A stretch of 64,000 nucleotides of DNA from Desulfosporosinus nitroreducens (GCF_023897015.1 NZ_JAMHFY010000023.1:1-64000), one strand, 5' to 3'; positions 26,785 to 36,934 are shown, counted from the first letter of the stretch. The notes: generated from the letters alone by a model not told the origin. A program made the numbers and translations.

Positions 26785-27174
26785 CTATCTTTTTGACTGC
26801 TCCATCCTGCTTGTCTTTAAAAATCTAAATATATCAGCTGCCTCCCTGTAGAATTGTGAAATCCTTATTAGTAAAGATTGCTCTCGATACGGCCTATTTG
26901 TTTCTTGTAAAGTATTATCGAAAGTGGTTTCTAATTTAGCAGCGGTTGCTTCCATTCTAAAGGTATTTACTAAATTGTCTGCGTCTAAGTCAAGGTAACG
27001 AGCATAAGAACGCAAAAATCCTACCGTGTAGACCCCTCCGGGAAGAACGCCGTAGTCCCCATCTTCCAATGCTTGCAGGTATTTAGTGCGAATCTTAGTA
27101 ATTTCCTCGACCTCTTTCAGCTCCATTCCTTTAGCTTCCCTGGCTGTACGTAACTGATGGACAACTTTATTCAT
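26785..27174 (-). CDS. RodZ-like HTH protein without membrane anchor
   Basis: 129 residues with an N-terminal HTH_25/Xre-type domain (LRTAREAKGMELKEVEEITK, KYLQALEDGDYGVLPGGVYT, GFLRSYARYLDLD), the fold of the RodZ cytoplasmic domain. The tail is charged, with no transmembrane helix or periplasmic domain as in full RodZ. GGGAGG 9 bases upstream supports ATG at 27174. It lies downstream of a c-di-GMP-I riboswitch on the same strand, so expression probably responds to c-di-GMP. The target role is unknown. Confidence 0.8.
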   Translation of the reverse strand: MNKVVHQLRTAREAKGMELKEVEEITKIRTKYLQALEDGDYGVLPGGVYTVGFLRSYARYLDLDADNLVNTFRMEATAAKLETTFDNTLQETNRPYREQSLLIRISQFYREAADIFRFLKTSRMEQSKR

Positions 27175-27302
27175 ATTCAAAACCTCCCTTGTAAGATCAG
27201 TGATTAAATACAGTCAACATTATCCAAACCTAATTTAAAGGAGAGAAAACAAAAAGAACTCCATACCAGAGAACTTAGTCCCGGCTGGGGCTCTAATTTC
27301 TT

Positions 27303-27390
27303 CTCCGGCAACCTGGCAATCATGGCAGTAATTGTACTGCTGTAGACCCATGGCTTTGCGTCACACCTTTTCAGATGCTTTGCCTTTATC
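27303..27390 (-). ncRNA. Cyclic-di-GMP-I riboswitch (GEMM-I)
   Basis: Minus strand carries the hallmark blocks GGCAAAGCATCTGAAAAGG, TGTGACGCAAAGCC, ATGGGTCTAC, GCCATGATTGCCAGGTTGCC. The order and the P2/P3 pairings match the class I aptamer (GACGCAAAGCC core, GNRA-like GAAA tetraloop, GGTTGCC receptor side). About 40 bases downstream is GTTCTTTTTGTTTTCTCTC, a possible terminator tail. The regulated gene on this strand would be the RodZ-like HTH gene starting at 27174. Confidence 0.88.
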
Positions 27391-27565
27391 AGAACGATTT
27401 TTCTCTAAATAAAATAGCTAATATATGGGTATTTTATTTAGAAAGACAAAACCGTGTTAAATGATGTCGTATTTTGTTAAAAAACCTCTCGTGAGGTATT
27501 TTAACATATTTACCAATAACTTTAAATGTTTTTTTACTTTACTTTGAATCTTCTTTATAATGCAA

Positions 27566-27611
27566 AAAGCCTTGTGGGCATATCACATTATGATATGCCC
27601 TTCAAGGCTTT
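27566..27611. terminator. Long bidirectional terminator after the chemoreceptor gene
   Basis: AAAGCCTTGTGGGCATATCA pairs with TGATATGCCCTTCAAGGCTTT with a single mismatch and a short loop. It lies 4 bases beyond the chemoreceptor stop. Confidence 0.88.
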
Positions 27612-27614
27612 GCA

Positions 27615-29675
27615 TTATATTTTAAATCTCTTGATATCTTCTTGTAATTTATTAGCACTTTCTTTAGCTCTCAGGATCTGTTCTTTAACATCATAGGATT
27701 TAATGTTTACCTCAGTCGCCCTATTTGCAATATCTGTCGTTCCACTTGCACCTTGATTGGCTGCTTGGGCTACCCCATCAATAGCATGCGATATGTTTTG
27801 TATAGACATCAGAAGTTGTTCAGATGTGGCACTAAAATCAGCTACAAGCCCATCTACGAAGTTCGCATCCTCGCTGTATTTTTCTGCTACCTCCAACATA
27901 ACCTGATAATCATTATTTACATCGACAGTCACAAAAGACAGCAATCCATTAGAATTTCGGGAGAGATTATCGACCGCGCTTGTTACTTTTGTCGTAACTT
28001 CCTGTATTTGCATTACCGCTCCCTTTGATTGCTCTGCAAGTTTTCGTATTTCTTCTGAAACAACCGAGAACCCTCTCCCGGCTTCACCTGCTCTTGCAGC
28101 TTCAATTGCGGCATTTAAGGCTAATAGGTTAGTTTGTTCGGTGATTTGCATAATGGCTTCCGTTAATAAATTGATTTGACTGACGACCTGTGATTCTATA
28201 ATCGCCTTCTCCAGTTTTTCTCGAGTATCGATAAATATATCTTCTGCTTTCTTTCGAGCGATATTGACGTTCTTTTTAGTATCTTCCGCTCGCTTGGTGA
28301 TTTCCCTTGACGAGGTTGCACCATGTTGAGACTTTTCCGAGATTAATTGAACCGCTTTTTCTATTTCCTGAGTCGTTGCTGACATTTCTTCAGTAGTGGC
28401 AGAAGTTTCTTCCATACTTGCAGCCAACTCCTCAGTTGTAGCAGAGATCTCTTCCAAGCTCGAGGTTAGAGTAATCACGTTGTCCATGGCATCGTGTACT
28501 TCCTCTTCGATGGCTGACGATTCGTTCTTAATATTATTAACCAACTGTTTAATCGAATTTTTCATATCATTGATGGCGTTCGTAATTGAGCCGATCTCAT
28601 CTTTTCGGGCCAGGAATTTAGGGTTGATCTCTTGTGAGAAGTCCCCACCGGCAACAAGCATTAAATATTGAGACGATTGAATAATCGGTGTCGTGATTTT
28701 CTTTGTCGTTATCGTAATGAATAAAATTGTGATCAGAAGCATGATGACAGAAACAACCAAAACCATATAGGATATACTTCTTGCACCTTCAGTTAATTCG
28801 TGCTCAGACATAAAGGATGCTAAAATCCAGTCCGTTCCCGATACTTTATAGGGATTAACTATGTATTTTTGTCCTTCAATAGTTACATCGAAGGACTGTA
28901 AATCTTCAGACACTAGCTTGTTTAGTCCCGCTATCTGAATTTCTTCCAGTTTTTTAAAGTTATTTTCGGAGTTGTTTCCATCCGCTAAAACAACTCCTGT
29001 ATTATGGACGATCATCGAAAATCCTGTTTCCCCGGTCTTCATGGAGTTCAACATATCACTGATGACGGACTGCTCCACATCGATTCCAATTGTGCCCAAC
29101 AGATTTCCATTCGTGTCTACAAAAGACCTTACATTGCTCGTGATCATAGCATTAGAAATTCCATCAACGTAGGGCTCGGTTCTAACAATTGACCCGCTTC
29201 CGCTTAAGCCAATTTTATACCATCCTTTTTCAGGCGGATTGAAATTCGCAGGCAGTTCGGTTTCAGGCCACTGTAGGTAAGTCCCATTTTCCGTGCCAAA
29301 ATAAACGTACATCGTGCCTGGATGATTTTTTGCATAGTGATCAAAAATGTCATAAATCTCTTGCTCTAATCCACCATTTTGCGAAGGGGTCATTTTGACT
29401 TTTTCAGTATTGTTGGCATAGGACGTAATGCCGTTGCTTGCTCCCATAACCAATGGATTTGAAGCCATCATATTAATGTCTTTATCAATCTGATCATAAA
29501 AGATTTTGATTGATTTTTCGGCAATTTTCATTTGTTCGTTCGAATTACTAAAATAATCATTTTTAGCCTGTTGGTTAATATAGTAACTTGCAATACCGTC
29601 AACAGCTGTTAGGGAAATTATAACAATTATTATCGAAATCGCTAAAAACTGAGTTCGGATGCTTTTAAATTTCAT
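27615..29675 (-). CDS. Methyl-accepting chemotaxis protein with dCACHE sensor
   Basis: Transmembrane chemoreceptor of 686 residues. It has an N-terminal helix ([19 protein letters not shown]), an extracellular double-CACHE domain of about 250 residues, a second helix ([17 protein letters not shown]), HAMP, and a long coiled-coil signalling domain with the conserved tip [19 protein letters not shown]. The sensor has [10 protein letters not shown] and a GIDVEQSVI strand typical of small-ligand CACHE domains. The frame opens at 29711, but GGAGGGGG before the ATG at 29675 ([10 protein letters not shown]) fixes the start. Ligand not predictable. Confidence 0.93.
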   Translation of the reverse strand: MKFKSIRTQFLAISIIIVIISLTAVDGIASYYINQQAKNDYFSNSNEQMKIAEKSIKIFYDQIDKDINMMASNPLVMGASNGITSYANNTEKVKMTPSQNGGLEQEIYDIFDHYAKNHPGTMYVYFGTENGTYLQWPETELPANFNPPEKGWYKIGLSGSGSIVRTEPYVDGISNAMITSNVRSFVDTNGNLLGTIGIDVEQSVISDMLNSMKTGETGFSMIVHNTGVVLADGNNSENNFKKLEEIQIAGLNKLVSEDLQSFDVTIEGQKYIVNPYKVSGTDWILASFMSEHELTEGARSISYMVLVVSVIMLLITILFITITTKKITTPIIQSSQYLMLVAGGDFSQEINPKFLARKDEIGSITNAINDMKNSIKQLVNNIKNESSAIEEEVHDAMDNVITLTSSLEEISATTEELAASMEETSATTEEMSATTQEIEKAVQLISEKSQHGATSSREITKRAEDTKKNVNIARKKAEDIFIDTREKLEKAIIESQVVSQINLLTEAIMQITEQTNLLALNAAIEAARAGEAGRGFSVVSEEIRKLAEQSKGAVMQIQEVTTKVTSAVDNLSRNSNGLLSFVTVDVNNDYQVMLEVAEKYSEDANFVDGLVADFSATSEQLLMSIQNISHAIDGVAQAANQGASGTTDIANRATEVNIKSYDVKEQILRAKESANKLQEDIKRFKI

Positions 29676-29848
29676 CCATATACCCCCTCCACATAAGTCC
29701 GACGTAACCACAAACTAATAAACGTTTATGTCACATAATATAACAAGTTTGCACTATTCAGGATCTTCACTGAATTACGCACTAATGTGTATTATTAATT
29801 TGATCAGATTACTGTCGGCACTCCTTCTTTCTCCACAAGAAATAGAGG

Positions 29849-31063
29849 CTAGGATAATTGAGATTTAAGCTGCTCTTTATCCATACTGCAGTCCAAACGT
29901 TTGACTTCTTCCCCTTTATCTAGTACAACAACTGCGGGTACCTTTTCTATTTGATATTTTCCAGCAAGACTCTTCTTTGTTGCCATATCAACTTTGAATA
30001 TTTTATATTCATCACCATTTTCACTAATGAGCCCTTCCAATAAGGTGCTGAATTCTAAGCTTTCATTGACTAAGACATTGAAAAATAATAATAATATCTT
30101 TTTATCACTTTGAATAATATTGGAATTAAAATAATTTAGTTCTTCAATGTAACGTTCAGCTACTACAGCCGCAGTCGCGCCATCCCCTGCTGCGGAGACA
30201 ACTTGTCTTAAATATTTTACTCGATTGTCACCGACGGCATAAATCCCTTCAAGGTTCGTTTCCATACCTTCATTGACGGGAATATACCCTCTCGTATCCG
30301 TTTCAAGTCCACTATCTTTGAGAAAATGCGTTGATGGAATCATACCGACGAAGAAGAATACACCCTGACAGGTAAGTTCAGATGAACCGCCTGTTTTTAG
30401 ATTCTTAATTTTTACCCCTTCCACATTTTCTTCCCCAAGAACTGCTTCAATTGTTGAGTTCCAGATAAACTCCATTTTTTCATTATTAAAAGCTCTTTCT
30501 GCACTTACTTTATTACAATCAAGAACTCCTTCATCATGTAAAACAATCACGGTCACTTTACGGGCAAACTTGGTGATGTACATACCTTCTTCAATGGCCT
30601 GGTCACCACTTCCAACGACGACAACATCTTCCCCTTCAAAAAACTCCGCATCACAGGTCGCACAGTACGCTACTCCACTCCCTCGGAGTGTTTTTTCTCC
30701 TGGGATATTTAAAATTCTCGGTTCACTGCCACAGGCAAGAATAACAGCTTTAGCAGATAGTTCTTTGCCTTTCTTCGTTCTAATTATTTTTTCTTCTTGA
30801 GAGAAATCTACACTAACAACCTCTTCTTTTAAAAATTCAACGTTAAAATGCTCAGCATGTTTCTTGAAATCTTTCATAAGATCCGGTCCACTGACTTGGA
30901 TATATCCAGGATAATTGACGATTTCCCTAGTTGTATCCGCTAAACCGCCGATCGTCCCTTTATTGATTACTAAGGTCTTAAGCTTAGCCCTGCCGCCATA
31001 AATAGCAGCGGAAAGTCCAGCAGGACCACCTCCGATAATAATCAAATCATAACTATTAGCCAT
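29849..31063 (-). CDS. Thioredoxin reductase-like flavoprotein fused to a CxxC-less thioredoxin-like domain
   Basis: Residues 1-305 are a low-Mr thioredoxin reductase: FAD motif GGGPAGLSAAIYGGRA, redox-active CATC in AYCATCDAEFF, second nucleotide motif VVVGSGDQAIEEG, and GIYAVGDNR. Residues 320-404 form a thioredoxin-like fold (KILLLFFNVLVN, KIFKVDMATKKSLAGKYQIE, VPAVVVLD) where the usual WCxxC is replaced by NVLVNES, so the extra domain has no redox cysteines. The adjacent thioredoxin gene lies 26 bases upstream. Likely an operon pair that passes NAD(P)H or ferredoxin electrons to thiols. Confidence 0.88.
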   Translation of the reverse strand: MANSYDLIIIGGGPAGLSAAIYGGRAKLKTLVINKGTIGGLADTTREIVNYPGYIQVSGPDLMKDFKKHAEHFNVEFLKEEVVSVDFSQEEKIIRTKKGKELSAKAVILACGSEPRILNIPGEKTLRGSGVAYCATCDAEFFEGEDVVVVGSGDQAIEEGMYITKFARKVTVIVLHDEGVLDCNKVSAERAFNNEKMEFIWNSTIEAVLGEENVEGVKIKNLKTGGSSELTCQGVFFFVGMIPSTHFLKDSGLETDTRGYIPVNEGMETNLEGIYAVGDNRVKYLRQVVSAAGDGATAAVVAERYIEELNYFNSNIIQSDKKILLLFFNVLVNESLEFSTLLEGLISENGDEYKIFKVDMATKKSLAGKYQIEKVPAVVVLDKGEEVKRLDCSMDKEQLKSQLS

Positions 31064-31089
31064 GTCTTCTACATCCCCTTTAAATTTGA

Positions 31090-31416
31090 TTACACTCCAA
31101 GGACTTCTGCGATTTTCTCTTCAACGCTTTCTTCCTCAACTTTACCGGCAAGTTTTCCTTGATACTCACCATTATTGAAAAAGAGGATCTGCGGAACACC
31201 TTTTAATGAAAACCGTTGGAATAATTCCTTATCTTCTTCAACATCAACATAATAGAACCCAAATTTCCCATCATATTGAGGTTTCAATTCTTCTAACATT
31301 GGAACGACTTCTTTACATACATGACATTCTTTTTTAGAAAAGATAACTAAACAGGGTTCACAATTATCATAGATAATTTCCTCAAAACCGGTTGAGTTTA
31401 GTTGTTGCAAAGACAT
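31090..31416 (-). CDS. Thioredoxin-family protein (CHVC active site)
   Basis: 108-residue thioredoxin fold with an unusual active site KKECHVCKEVVP in place of WCGPC, plus the cis-Pro strand KGVPQILFF and C-terminal helix EESVEEKIAEVL. The frame opens at 31533, but AAGGAGTGG before the ATG at 31416 (MSLQQLNSTGF) fits the family. It is co-transcribed with the reductase-thioredoxin fusion that follows. The non-standard CxxC suggests a specialised redox partner. Confidence 0.88.
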   Translation of the reverse strand: MSLQQLNSTGFEEIIYDNCEPCLVIFSKKECHVCKEVVPMLEELKPQYDGKFGFYYVDVEEDKELFQRFSLKGVPQILFFNNGEYQGKLAGKVEEESVEEKIAEVLGV

Positions 31417-31580
31417 ATTTTTTCCACTCCTTAAAATCAACATTATTTTTTGTCTATAATAATCATACAGCAACAGTTTTCCCAGACCTTTTATGATTAC
31501 TATGACCGCTTTCACTCCTATTTTAAATAGCAACAGCTATCAGAGTGCTTCCTTCTGATAGCTGCGCATAGTGCACTTAC

Positions 31581-33638
31581 TTAAACATCTTCGGAGAAGA
31601 TCTGGTAAATTGGAGCGCCTTCACACTGTGCAGGGTAACGCAAACCTAGCAATACCGAGACCGAAGGTGCAACGTCAACTTGTCGGATTGTACGCTCTGT
31701 TGTAAATCCAGGCTTAATACCGTTACCTGCAGCCACAAAGATCGGCGAAACGGATGTCTCAAAGTATCCTTCTGAAGTTGAAATACTATCGCCATGCAAT
31801 CGATTGTAGCCTTCTTCAACCGAGAAGAAAATATCTCCACATTCTGGTCCATTAGCACCAATTAACACAGCATCTTTGTTTCTAAGGCAGATGCCAATAA
31901 CACGTTTACCCGTCCTGTCATCTCTGTAATTATACAAATCAGAGATGATTTGTTCTTCTAAATCATATTTATCTTTCGGATCCACAATTCCATATTTGTC
32001 ACGTCCTTTGATATTGAGATAAATATAGTTACTGCGAATCTGAACGGCCCTTGTCTTCTCCCAATCGACTTCTCTTATGGAATTCCCATTTTCGTCTTTT
32101 TTCATGACGGTATAGCCCAGGTCTTCCATAACCTTTGTATTGAGGCCACCATATTCTCCAATAATAGGAGGTACGTTTTCTCCAACAATCAGACCATGAT
32201 CACTTAGAACTAACACAGTCCAACCTTCATCTAATAAATGCATGAATTCGCCAAGATAATCATCTGTTTGGATATAGAATTTTTCGATAAACCCTTGATA
32301 GGTTTTCTCATCAGTATGATCCCAGGGTGACAGTGTCTTCCCAAGATGCCATAACTGATGACCTGCACAGTCAATATTATGCAGATGGGAAAATACTGCT
32401 TCATAGCCCTTTTCATTGATGCAATAATTCATGCAATCTGCTTGCCATTGGTTGTATTGTACCCAAGAAGGTTCAAAGATTTCACGTACTAATTCAGCAT
32501 CTTCCCCGCCGATTAGGCTGACAGGTGGAACCACGCCAACATTTTCAACGATTTCACCAAAGAGAGATTTCGGATGCCATAATTGGTCATTAGCAATATC
32601 AAGAGCATTACTAATCCAAAGCCTAACTTTATTGCCAACTGGATCAAGTTCTAAGATCTTCATAGAACGGCAGGCAGGCTTAGTGACTTCTTTCTTGGTA
32701 ACATCATCAATAATACCTGATACCATTTTATCTCGCTCTAGCGTAACGATAGGTGCTTCTGCTTTCTTATTCTTATAAATAGCCACTCGGTCGTATTCGC
32801 CAGCTTCATTTTTAAGAATTAAGGCAGGGCGTCTCATGACACCGCCAGAAGTCAAGATCGTGAATTCTTTAGCCCCTTCAGGAGCATTTGCCCAACCTGT
32901 AGCATCTTTGAGAGGAGAGTTTACAATATCATAAGCTACCTTACTGCCAATGACTACTTCTGTATCTTCATCGTCCATAACGAAGGTGCGAATTTCGCCG
33001 CCTTCACGAGCTGTATCCCCCCACCAAAGTTCCATCATTTCATCATCAACGTCTGCGTCTAAGGAGTCTTCCAAATCAGTGATGATGCAACCAACACCGG
33101 CTGGTTTATCCACCCTTGGTGCATAACGCACTTCTTTAATCTCAGGTGAAGCAACAATTACTTTTTCCCAGTCAAGCTGAGCAACTCCCATATTCACGGA
33201 ACCTGGTTGCGTGCCGTCGACAACACTGAGATTTTCGCTATGAGAGGTTGGGGGCCAAGAACTCCCCGGCCAATGCCAAACAAGTGTCTTTAGGCCAGCT
33301 TCAGCTGTGATATTCCAAATTTGTTCTGCGGTGCAATTACGAGAGTCCATATTATAAACAACTGCATCAAGACTTTCGGGTGATTGTCTCCAATAACATG
33401 TGATGCCATGGGTTCCTGGATAAGCGCCGGTGGCAAGTGTCGTCCAACAAGGTGGTGTAATCGTTGGAATTGCCCCAAGCAGACGCAAATCTTCTCTAGC
33501 AGATCCGCGTTCAATGAATTTTTGTAAATTAGGCATTTTTCCTTCTGCTAAAAACTTCCGAGTAATTCTAGGGTCCATACCATCCACACCTAATACCAAT
33601 AACTTTTGGGTAAGTGCTGTTCTCTTCAAAATACTCAT
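31581..33638 (-). CDS. Alkaline-phosphatase-superfamily phosphodiesterase/nucleotide pyrophosphatase-like protein
   Basis: 685 residues. It is a metal-dependent phospho- or phosphonate-ester hydrolase by fold: GVDGMDP near residue 18 (first metal Asp), the nucleophile region TPPCWTTLATG (Thr61 aligns with the catalytic Thr of NPP enzymes), SHLHNIDCAGHQLWH and LSDHGL. No signal peptide is seen, so it is cytoplasmic. The ATG directly abuts AAGAGGAG; TTG at 33629 has better spacing and may be the true start. It shares an upstream 57-bp element with the BCCT transporter gene. A phosphocholine- or phosphonate-type substrate is possible but unproven. Confidence 0.8.
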   Translation of the reverse strand: MSILKRTALTQKLLVLGVDGMDPRITRKFLAEGKMPNLQKFIERGSAREDLRLLGAIPTITPPCWTTLATGAYPGTHGITCYWRQSPESLDAVVYNMDSRNCTAEQIWNITAEAGLKTLVWHWPGSSWPPTSHSENLSVVDGTQPGSVNMGVAQLDWEKVIVASPEIKEVRYAPRVDKPAGVGCIITDLEDSLDADVDDEMMELWWGDTAREGGEIRTFVMDDEDTEVVIGSKVAYDIVNSPLKDATGWANAPEGAKEFTILTSGGVMRRPALILKNEAGEYDRVAIYKNKKAEAPIVTLERDKMVSGIIDDVTKKEVTKPACRSMKILELDPVGNKVRLWISNALDIANDQLWHPKSLFGEIVENVGVVPPVSLIGGEDAELVREIFEPSWVQYNQWQADCMNYCINEKGYEAVFSHLHNIDCAGHQLWHLGKTLSPWDHTDEKTYQGFIEKFYIQTDDYLGEFMHLLDEGWTVLVLSDHGLIVGENVPPIIGEYGGLNTKVMEDLGYTVMKKDENGNSIREVDWEKTRAVQIRSNYIYLNIKGRDKYGIVDPKDKYDLEEQIISDLYNYRDDRTGKRVIGICLRNKDAVLIGANGPECGDIFFSVEEGYNRLHGDSISTSEGYFETSVSPIFVAAGNGIKPGFTTERTIRQVDVAPSVSVLLGLRYPAQCEGAPIYQIFSEDV

Positions 33639-33780
33639 CTCCTCTTATAAATTAGACTTAAGCGTTATGACATCCTCCGAGTTAAGCGGAAGAAAAATTG
33701 ACTTTCTCAAAGACTGAAGTCCTTTGTTGTTGAACTTGTTATTTCATTCACTTTCAATTCGAATTATATTCAATTCGCGT

Positions 33781-33837
33781 TTATGTGTAAAATACCGACT
33801 AATTATGCCCCGTATAGTTAAGTTAACTAGGGCTCAT
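33781..33837. promoter_or_regulatory. 57-bp conserved upstream element, copy A
   Basis: Matches the 57 bp at 35794-35850 without gaps (44 of 57 identical by hand count). Shared cores are TGTAAAATAC and ATTATGCCCC-N-TATAGTTAA. It lies about 145-200 bases upstream of the phosphodiesterase gene. A binding site for the LysR regulator at 36026 is the likely explanation. Confidence 0.65.
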
Positions 33838-33930
33838 CAGTATTTTTAATAGTTGAAGTTTTTCGATGGCCGTAATCAACCATCCTCTTTTGGATACTTT
33901 TACTTATTCAACCTCATTATATATCTGACG

Positions 33931-33965
33931 GCAAAAGGCAGCTTCTGGCTGAAGCCGCCTTTTGC
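33931..33965 (-). terminator. Terminator of the BCCT gene
   Basis: GCAAAAGGCAGCTTC/GAAGCCGCCTTTTGC stem. The one A-C mismatch becomes U-G on the minus strand, consistent with minus-strand termination 40 bases after the transporter stop. Confidence 0.75.
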
Positions 33966-34004
33966 TATTTTCCGGGCTGGTCTTACTGCGACAGCCCCGT
34001 ATCA

Positions 34005-35579
34005 TTAGTCTTCTTCCGGATAATCGACAGCTTGCACTTTACTTTCTCCGCCGAAATCCTCCTTGAGCATCTTGCATAGGGACAGCCCTAAGATGACGAT
34101 AATAACTATAATGGGTACGCTGGTAGCAACAGATGAAAGCTGAACTACCTGTAATCCGCCCACCATCATGATAGCCACCCCGATCACTGCAAGGAGTGAA
34201 CACCAGAAAAGTCTTGTCCAGCGAGGAGATTCCTGATCACTCCTAACCTCTTTGCAAGCAATCATGGAGATAACAAACGCATTGGAATCAATGGTCGTAG
34301 CTTGGAAAATAAGCATTACAAGTAAGAAATAGGGAATCACTATTTGGGTTAAGGGTAAGGTATGCAAGACTTGGGAAATCATTCCCGCAGCACCGCCATC
34401 CGCTAATGTCTTATCAAGTGCTATCCCTTGATTAAGCAGAAGATCTACCGCATAGGTGCCGAACGCTAAGAAGAACAGTGAACATCCGATTGTCGTTACG
34501 ACCATCATATTTATAACAACATTTTTGATAGTTCTCCCCTTGGAGATCCTGGCAACAAATAATCCGAAATACATGGCCCATGCTGCCCACCAGGCCCAGT
34601 AAAACACTGTCCAGTCTTGAGGAAAACCGGATTTGGTAATCGGATCTGTATATAAACTCATCCGTAAAAAGTTAGTAGCCAAAACCCCTAGGCTGTCAAC
34701 ATAAAAAGATAACATAAATAAGGTGGGGCCTACAAGCATAACAAACGCTAATAATCCCATACATAACCAACTATTTAATTCCGATAACTTTTTAATTCCG
34801 CTATTTAAACCGGCGTAAGCACTATAGGTAAATACCGCTGCAACCACCAGTGTGACCGCAACTTTTACCGTCATAGAATCCGCAATACCCAGCATATCGG
34901 CGCTTACAGCCGCCATCATAGGTATAACCGTTCCTAAGGTTGTTCCTAATCCGCCTACCAGACCGATAATAACAAAGATATCGATAGCTTTGCCAAGCCA
35001 TCCGTCTACCCGGTCCCCCAATATTCCCCTGCAAGCATAGCTTGGGTAGAAGAAGGGTTTTTTTCTTACGTGAATCATGTAGGCAAAGGCGATGGCCCCT
35101 GGGACAAAGATAGCCCATGCCGTAACACCCCAGTGAAATATTCCGTAAGCAATAGAGAATTGCGCAGCTTGTGCTGAAAATGCCTCACCCCAGAAAGGAG
35201 GAAACTTAAGATAAAAAATAGGCTCGGCCATGGACCAATACACTAAACCTGCTCCAACACCGCCAGTGAACATCATCGATATCCAGCTGAAGTCTGAGAA
35301 TTCAGGCTTATCATCTTTTCCGCCCAATTTTACATTGCCATATCTGCCAAAAGCCAACCAAAGTGAAAACACTACACAACCCAAAGCAAATAATAACCAT
35401 AACCAGTCCATATTATAGGTTATAGCTTTTAATATGAATGAAACATAAGGTTGCAGCTCTTTACCAAAAATAAGCATTGGGGCATATAACAGAACACATA
35501 AAATAGCACTACCCCAGAAAACAACAGGATTAATACGAGCATATAAACCTTTAGACTTCTCTTGCGACAAGTTATTCAC
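34005..35579 (-). CDS. BCCT-family transporter (betaine/choline/carnitine)
   Basis: About 12 helices with the BCCT signatures DKPEFSDFSWISMMFTGGVG, AGLVYWSMAEPIFYL, the Trp-rich segment VFYWAWWAAWAMYFGLFVAR then ISKGRTI, and TTIDSNAFVISMI. The signature loop differs from the betaine type (WWAAWAMYFG rather than WWISWSPFVG), so the substrate may be another quaternary amine. The frame opens with a TTG at 35636 lacking a ribosome site; GTG 35579 or TTG 35570 near AAGAAAGG fit better. It shares an operator-like element with the phosphodiesterase gene and is divergent from LysR. Confidence 0.88.
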   Translation of the reverse strand: MNNLSQEKSKGLYARINPVVFWGSAILCVLLYAPMLIFGKELQPYVSFILKAITYNMDWLWLLFALGCVVFSLWLAFGRYGNVKLGGKDDKPEFSDFSWISMMFTGGVGAGLVYWSMAEPIFYLKFPPFWGEAFSAQAAQFSIAYGIFHWGVTAWAIFVPGAIAFAYMIHVRKKPFFYPSYACRGILGDRVDGWLGKAIDIFVIIGLVGGLGTTLGTVIPMMAAVSADMLGIADSMTVKVAVTLVVAAVFTYSAYAGLNSGIKKLSELNSWLCMGLLAFVMLVGPTLFMLSFYVDSLGVLATNFLRMSLYTDPITKSGFPQDWTVFYWAWWAAWAMYFGLFVARISKGRTIKNVVINMMVVTTIGCSLFFLAFGTYAVDLLLNQGIALDKTLADGGAAGMISQVLHTLPLTQIVIPYFLLVMLIFQATTIDSNAFVISMIACKEVRSDQESPRWTRLFWCSLLAVIGVAIMMVGGLQVVQLSSVATSVPIIVIIVILGLSLCKMLKEDFGGESKVQAVDYPEED

Positions 35580-35793
35580 CCTTTCTTGTGATTTAATCAG
35601 AACCGGATTAAGAAATACTATTGAAACGATAATCAACTTTAATTAGTCTTTCCAAGGGCTTGGGGTCATATTATGGCACCCCACTTATAAAAATTAATAA
35701 ATCCAAATAAGACCGTTAACTCTTCCCCCTTCATAATCTAAGCTTTAATTGTGATTTCCATCACTTATTTGCAGATTATAAGGTAATATAGGT

Positions 35794-35850
35794 TTATCTG
35801 TAAAATACTTAGTGATTATGCCCCCTATAGTTAATATAGAGAAGGCTTAT
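35794..35850. promoter_or_regulatory. 57-bp conserved upstream element, copy B
   Basis: Partner of the element at 33781-33837, same orientation. It lies between the divergent BCCT and LysR genes, about 160-270 bases from the transporter start and 175 from the LysR start, a classic place for LysR autoregulation and target control. Confidence 0.68.
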
Positions 35851-36025
35851 TAAATTTTCCTATAGTTAAATTCTTACAATTAACCACTATTTCCAATAAT
35901 AGGTCTAATGATTATTGTTTTATTACTTTGTTATCTGAATAACTCATAGTATAATGAGGAGTAATAGTTAAGTTCAAACCTCATAGAATAAATCCCAAAT
36001 TGAGCTTTCAAGGATGGTTAGAAAT

Positions 36026-36934
36026 ATGCGCCTAGAACAATTAACCTATCTAATCGCTGTCCACGAATCCAAATCAATCTCATTAGCTGCCGAACGCTCT
36101 CATATATCCCAACCTGCGCTTAGTTCTGCCATCAGTAAATTGGAAGATGAACTAGGTGTGGTTCTGTTAAAGAGAACTAACGCGGGTGCCTTTCTAACCG
36201 AAATCGGGGAACAAATCATTATCATAGCCAAAGAAGTGCTAAATAAGGTTGATGAGATCAAATCCATTGCCCAAGGTGATTCATTCGAGCTAACTGGAAA
36301 CATCTCAATCGCAGTAGAACCAAGCATAAATATTACAGTAATGCCTGATATATTAACAACCTTTAAACACAATCATCCTAAAGTTAATGCCATTTTGAAA
36401 GTCGGAGAATCGAATAATATTTTGCGAGATGTCCAATCAGGCAAAGCCGATTTTGGCATCATCTTGAAAACTGATGCTTTTTGCAGTTCGAAAGATATTA
36501 ACTTTAAAGAATTATTTTCTGATGAATTTGTCATTATTGCTGGAAATAACTGCGAAATGACCAAGGGATCGACCACAATGTCTCTCGAGAAGGCTCTTTC
36601 TTTGCCTATACTTTTGTACAACACCGAGTACATTACCAATTGCGGAGTATCCAGCGTATTGCAAAAGTATGGTGATCTTAATGTTTCTTATAGGGTTGAC
36701 AACTTAGAAATGATGGAAAAGATCTTATCCCAAGGAAAGACCATTGCGTTTGTCCCTCAATTTATGGCGGATGAATATGTCAAATCTAATATGATAAAAA
36801 AAGTAACTCTAAGTGATGCTCGTTTAGAGGTTTCAATTATCTTAATTTGGTTGAATCGCCACCATCTTTCCATGGTCGAAAAGGAATTTATCAAAGTCAT
36901 CAAAACCGTCTGTTCTTTGAAAATGCAAAGATAA
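36026..36934 (+). CDS. LysR-family transcriptional regulator
   Basis: 302 residues. The N-terminal winged HTH is typical (MRLEQLTYLIAVHESKSISL, AAERSHISQPALSSAISKLE), followed by a two-lobed effector domain of about 210 residues. AAGGA at 36010-36014 overlaps the first in-frame ATG (36014), so the ATG at 36026 is the likelier start and gives the usual MRLEQL beginning. It is divergent from the BCCT gene; the duplicated element suggests it controls the transporter and the phosphodiesterase. Confidence 0.9.
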   Translation: MRLEQLTYLIAVHESKSISLAAERSHISQPALSSAISKLEDELGVVLLKRTNAGAFLTEIGEQIIIIAKEVLNKVDEIKSIAQGDSFELTGNISIAVEPSINITVMPDILTTFKHNHPKVNAILKVGESNNILRDVQSGKADFGIILKTDAFCSSKDINFKELFSDEFVIIAGNNCEMTKGSTTMSLEKALSLPILLYNTEYITNCGVSSVLQKYGDLNVSYRVDNLEMMEKILSQGKTIAFVPQFMADEYVKSNMIKKVTLSDARLEVSIILIWLNRHHLSMVEKEFIKVIKTVCSLKMQR

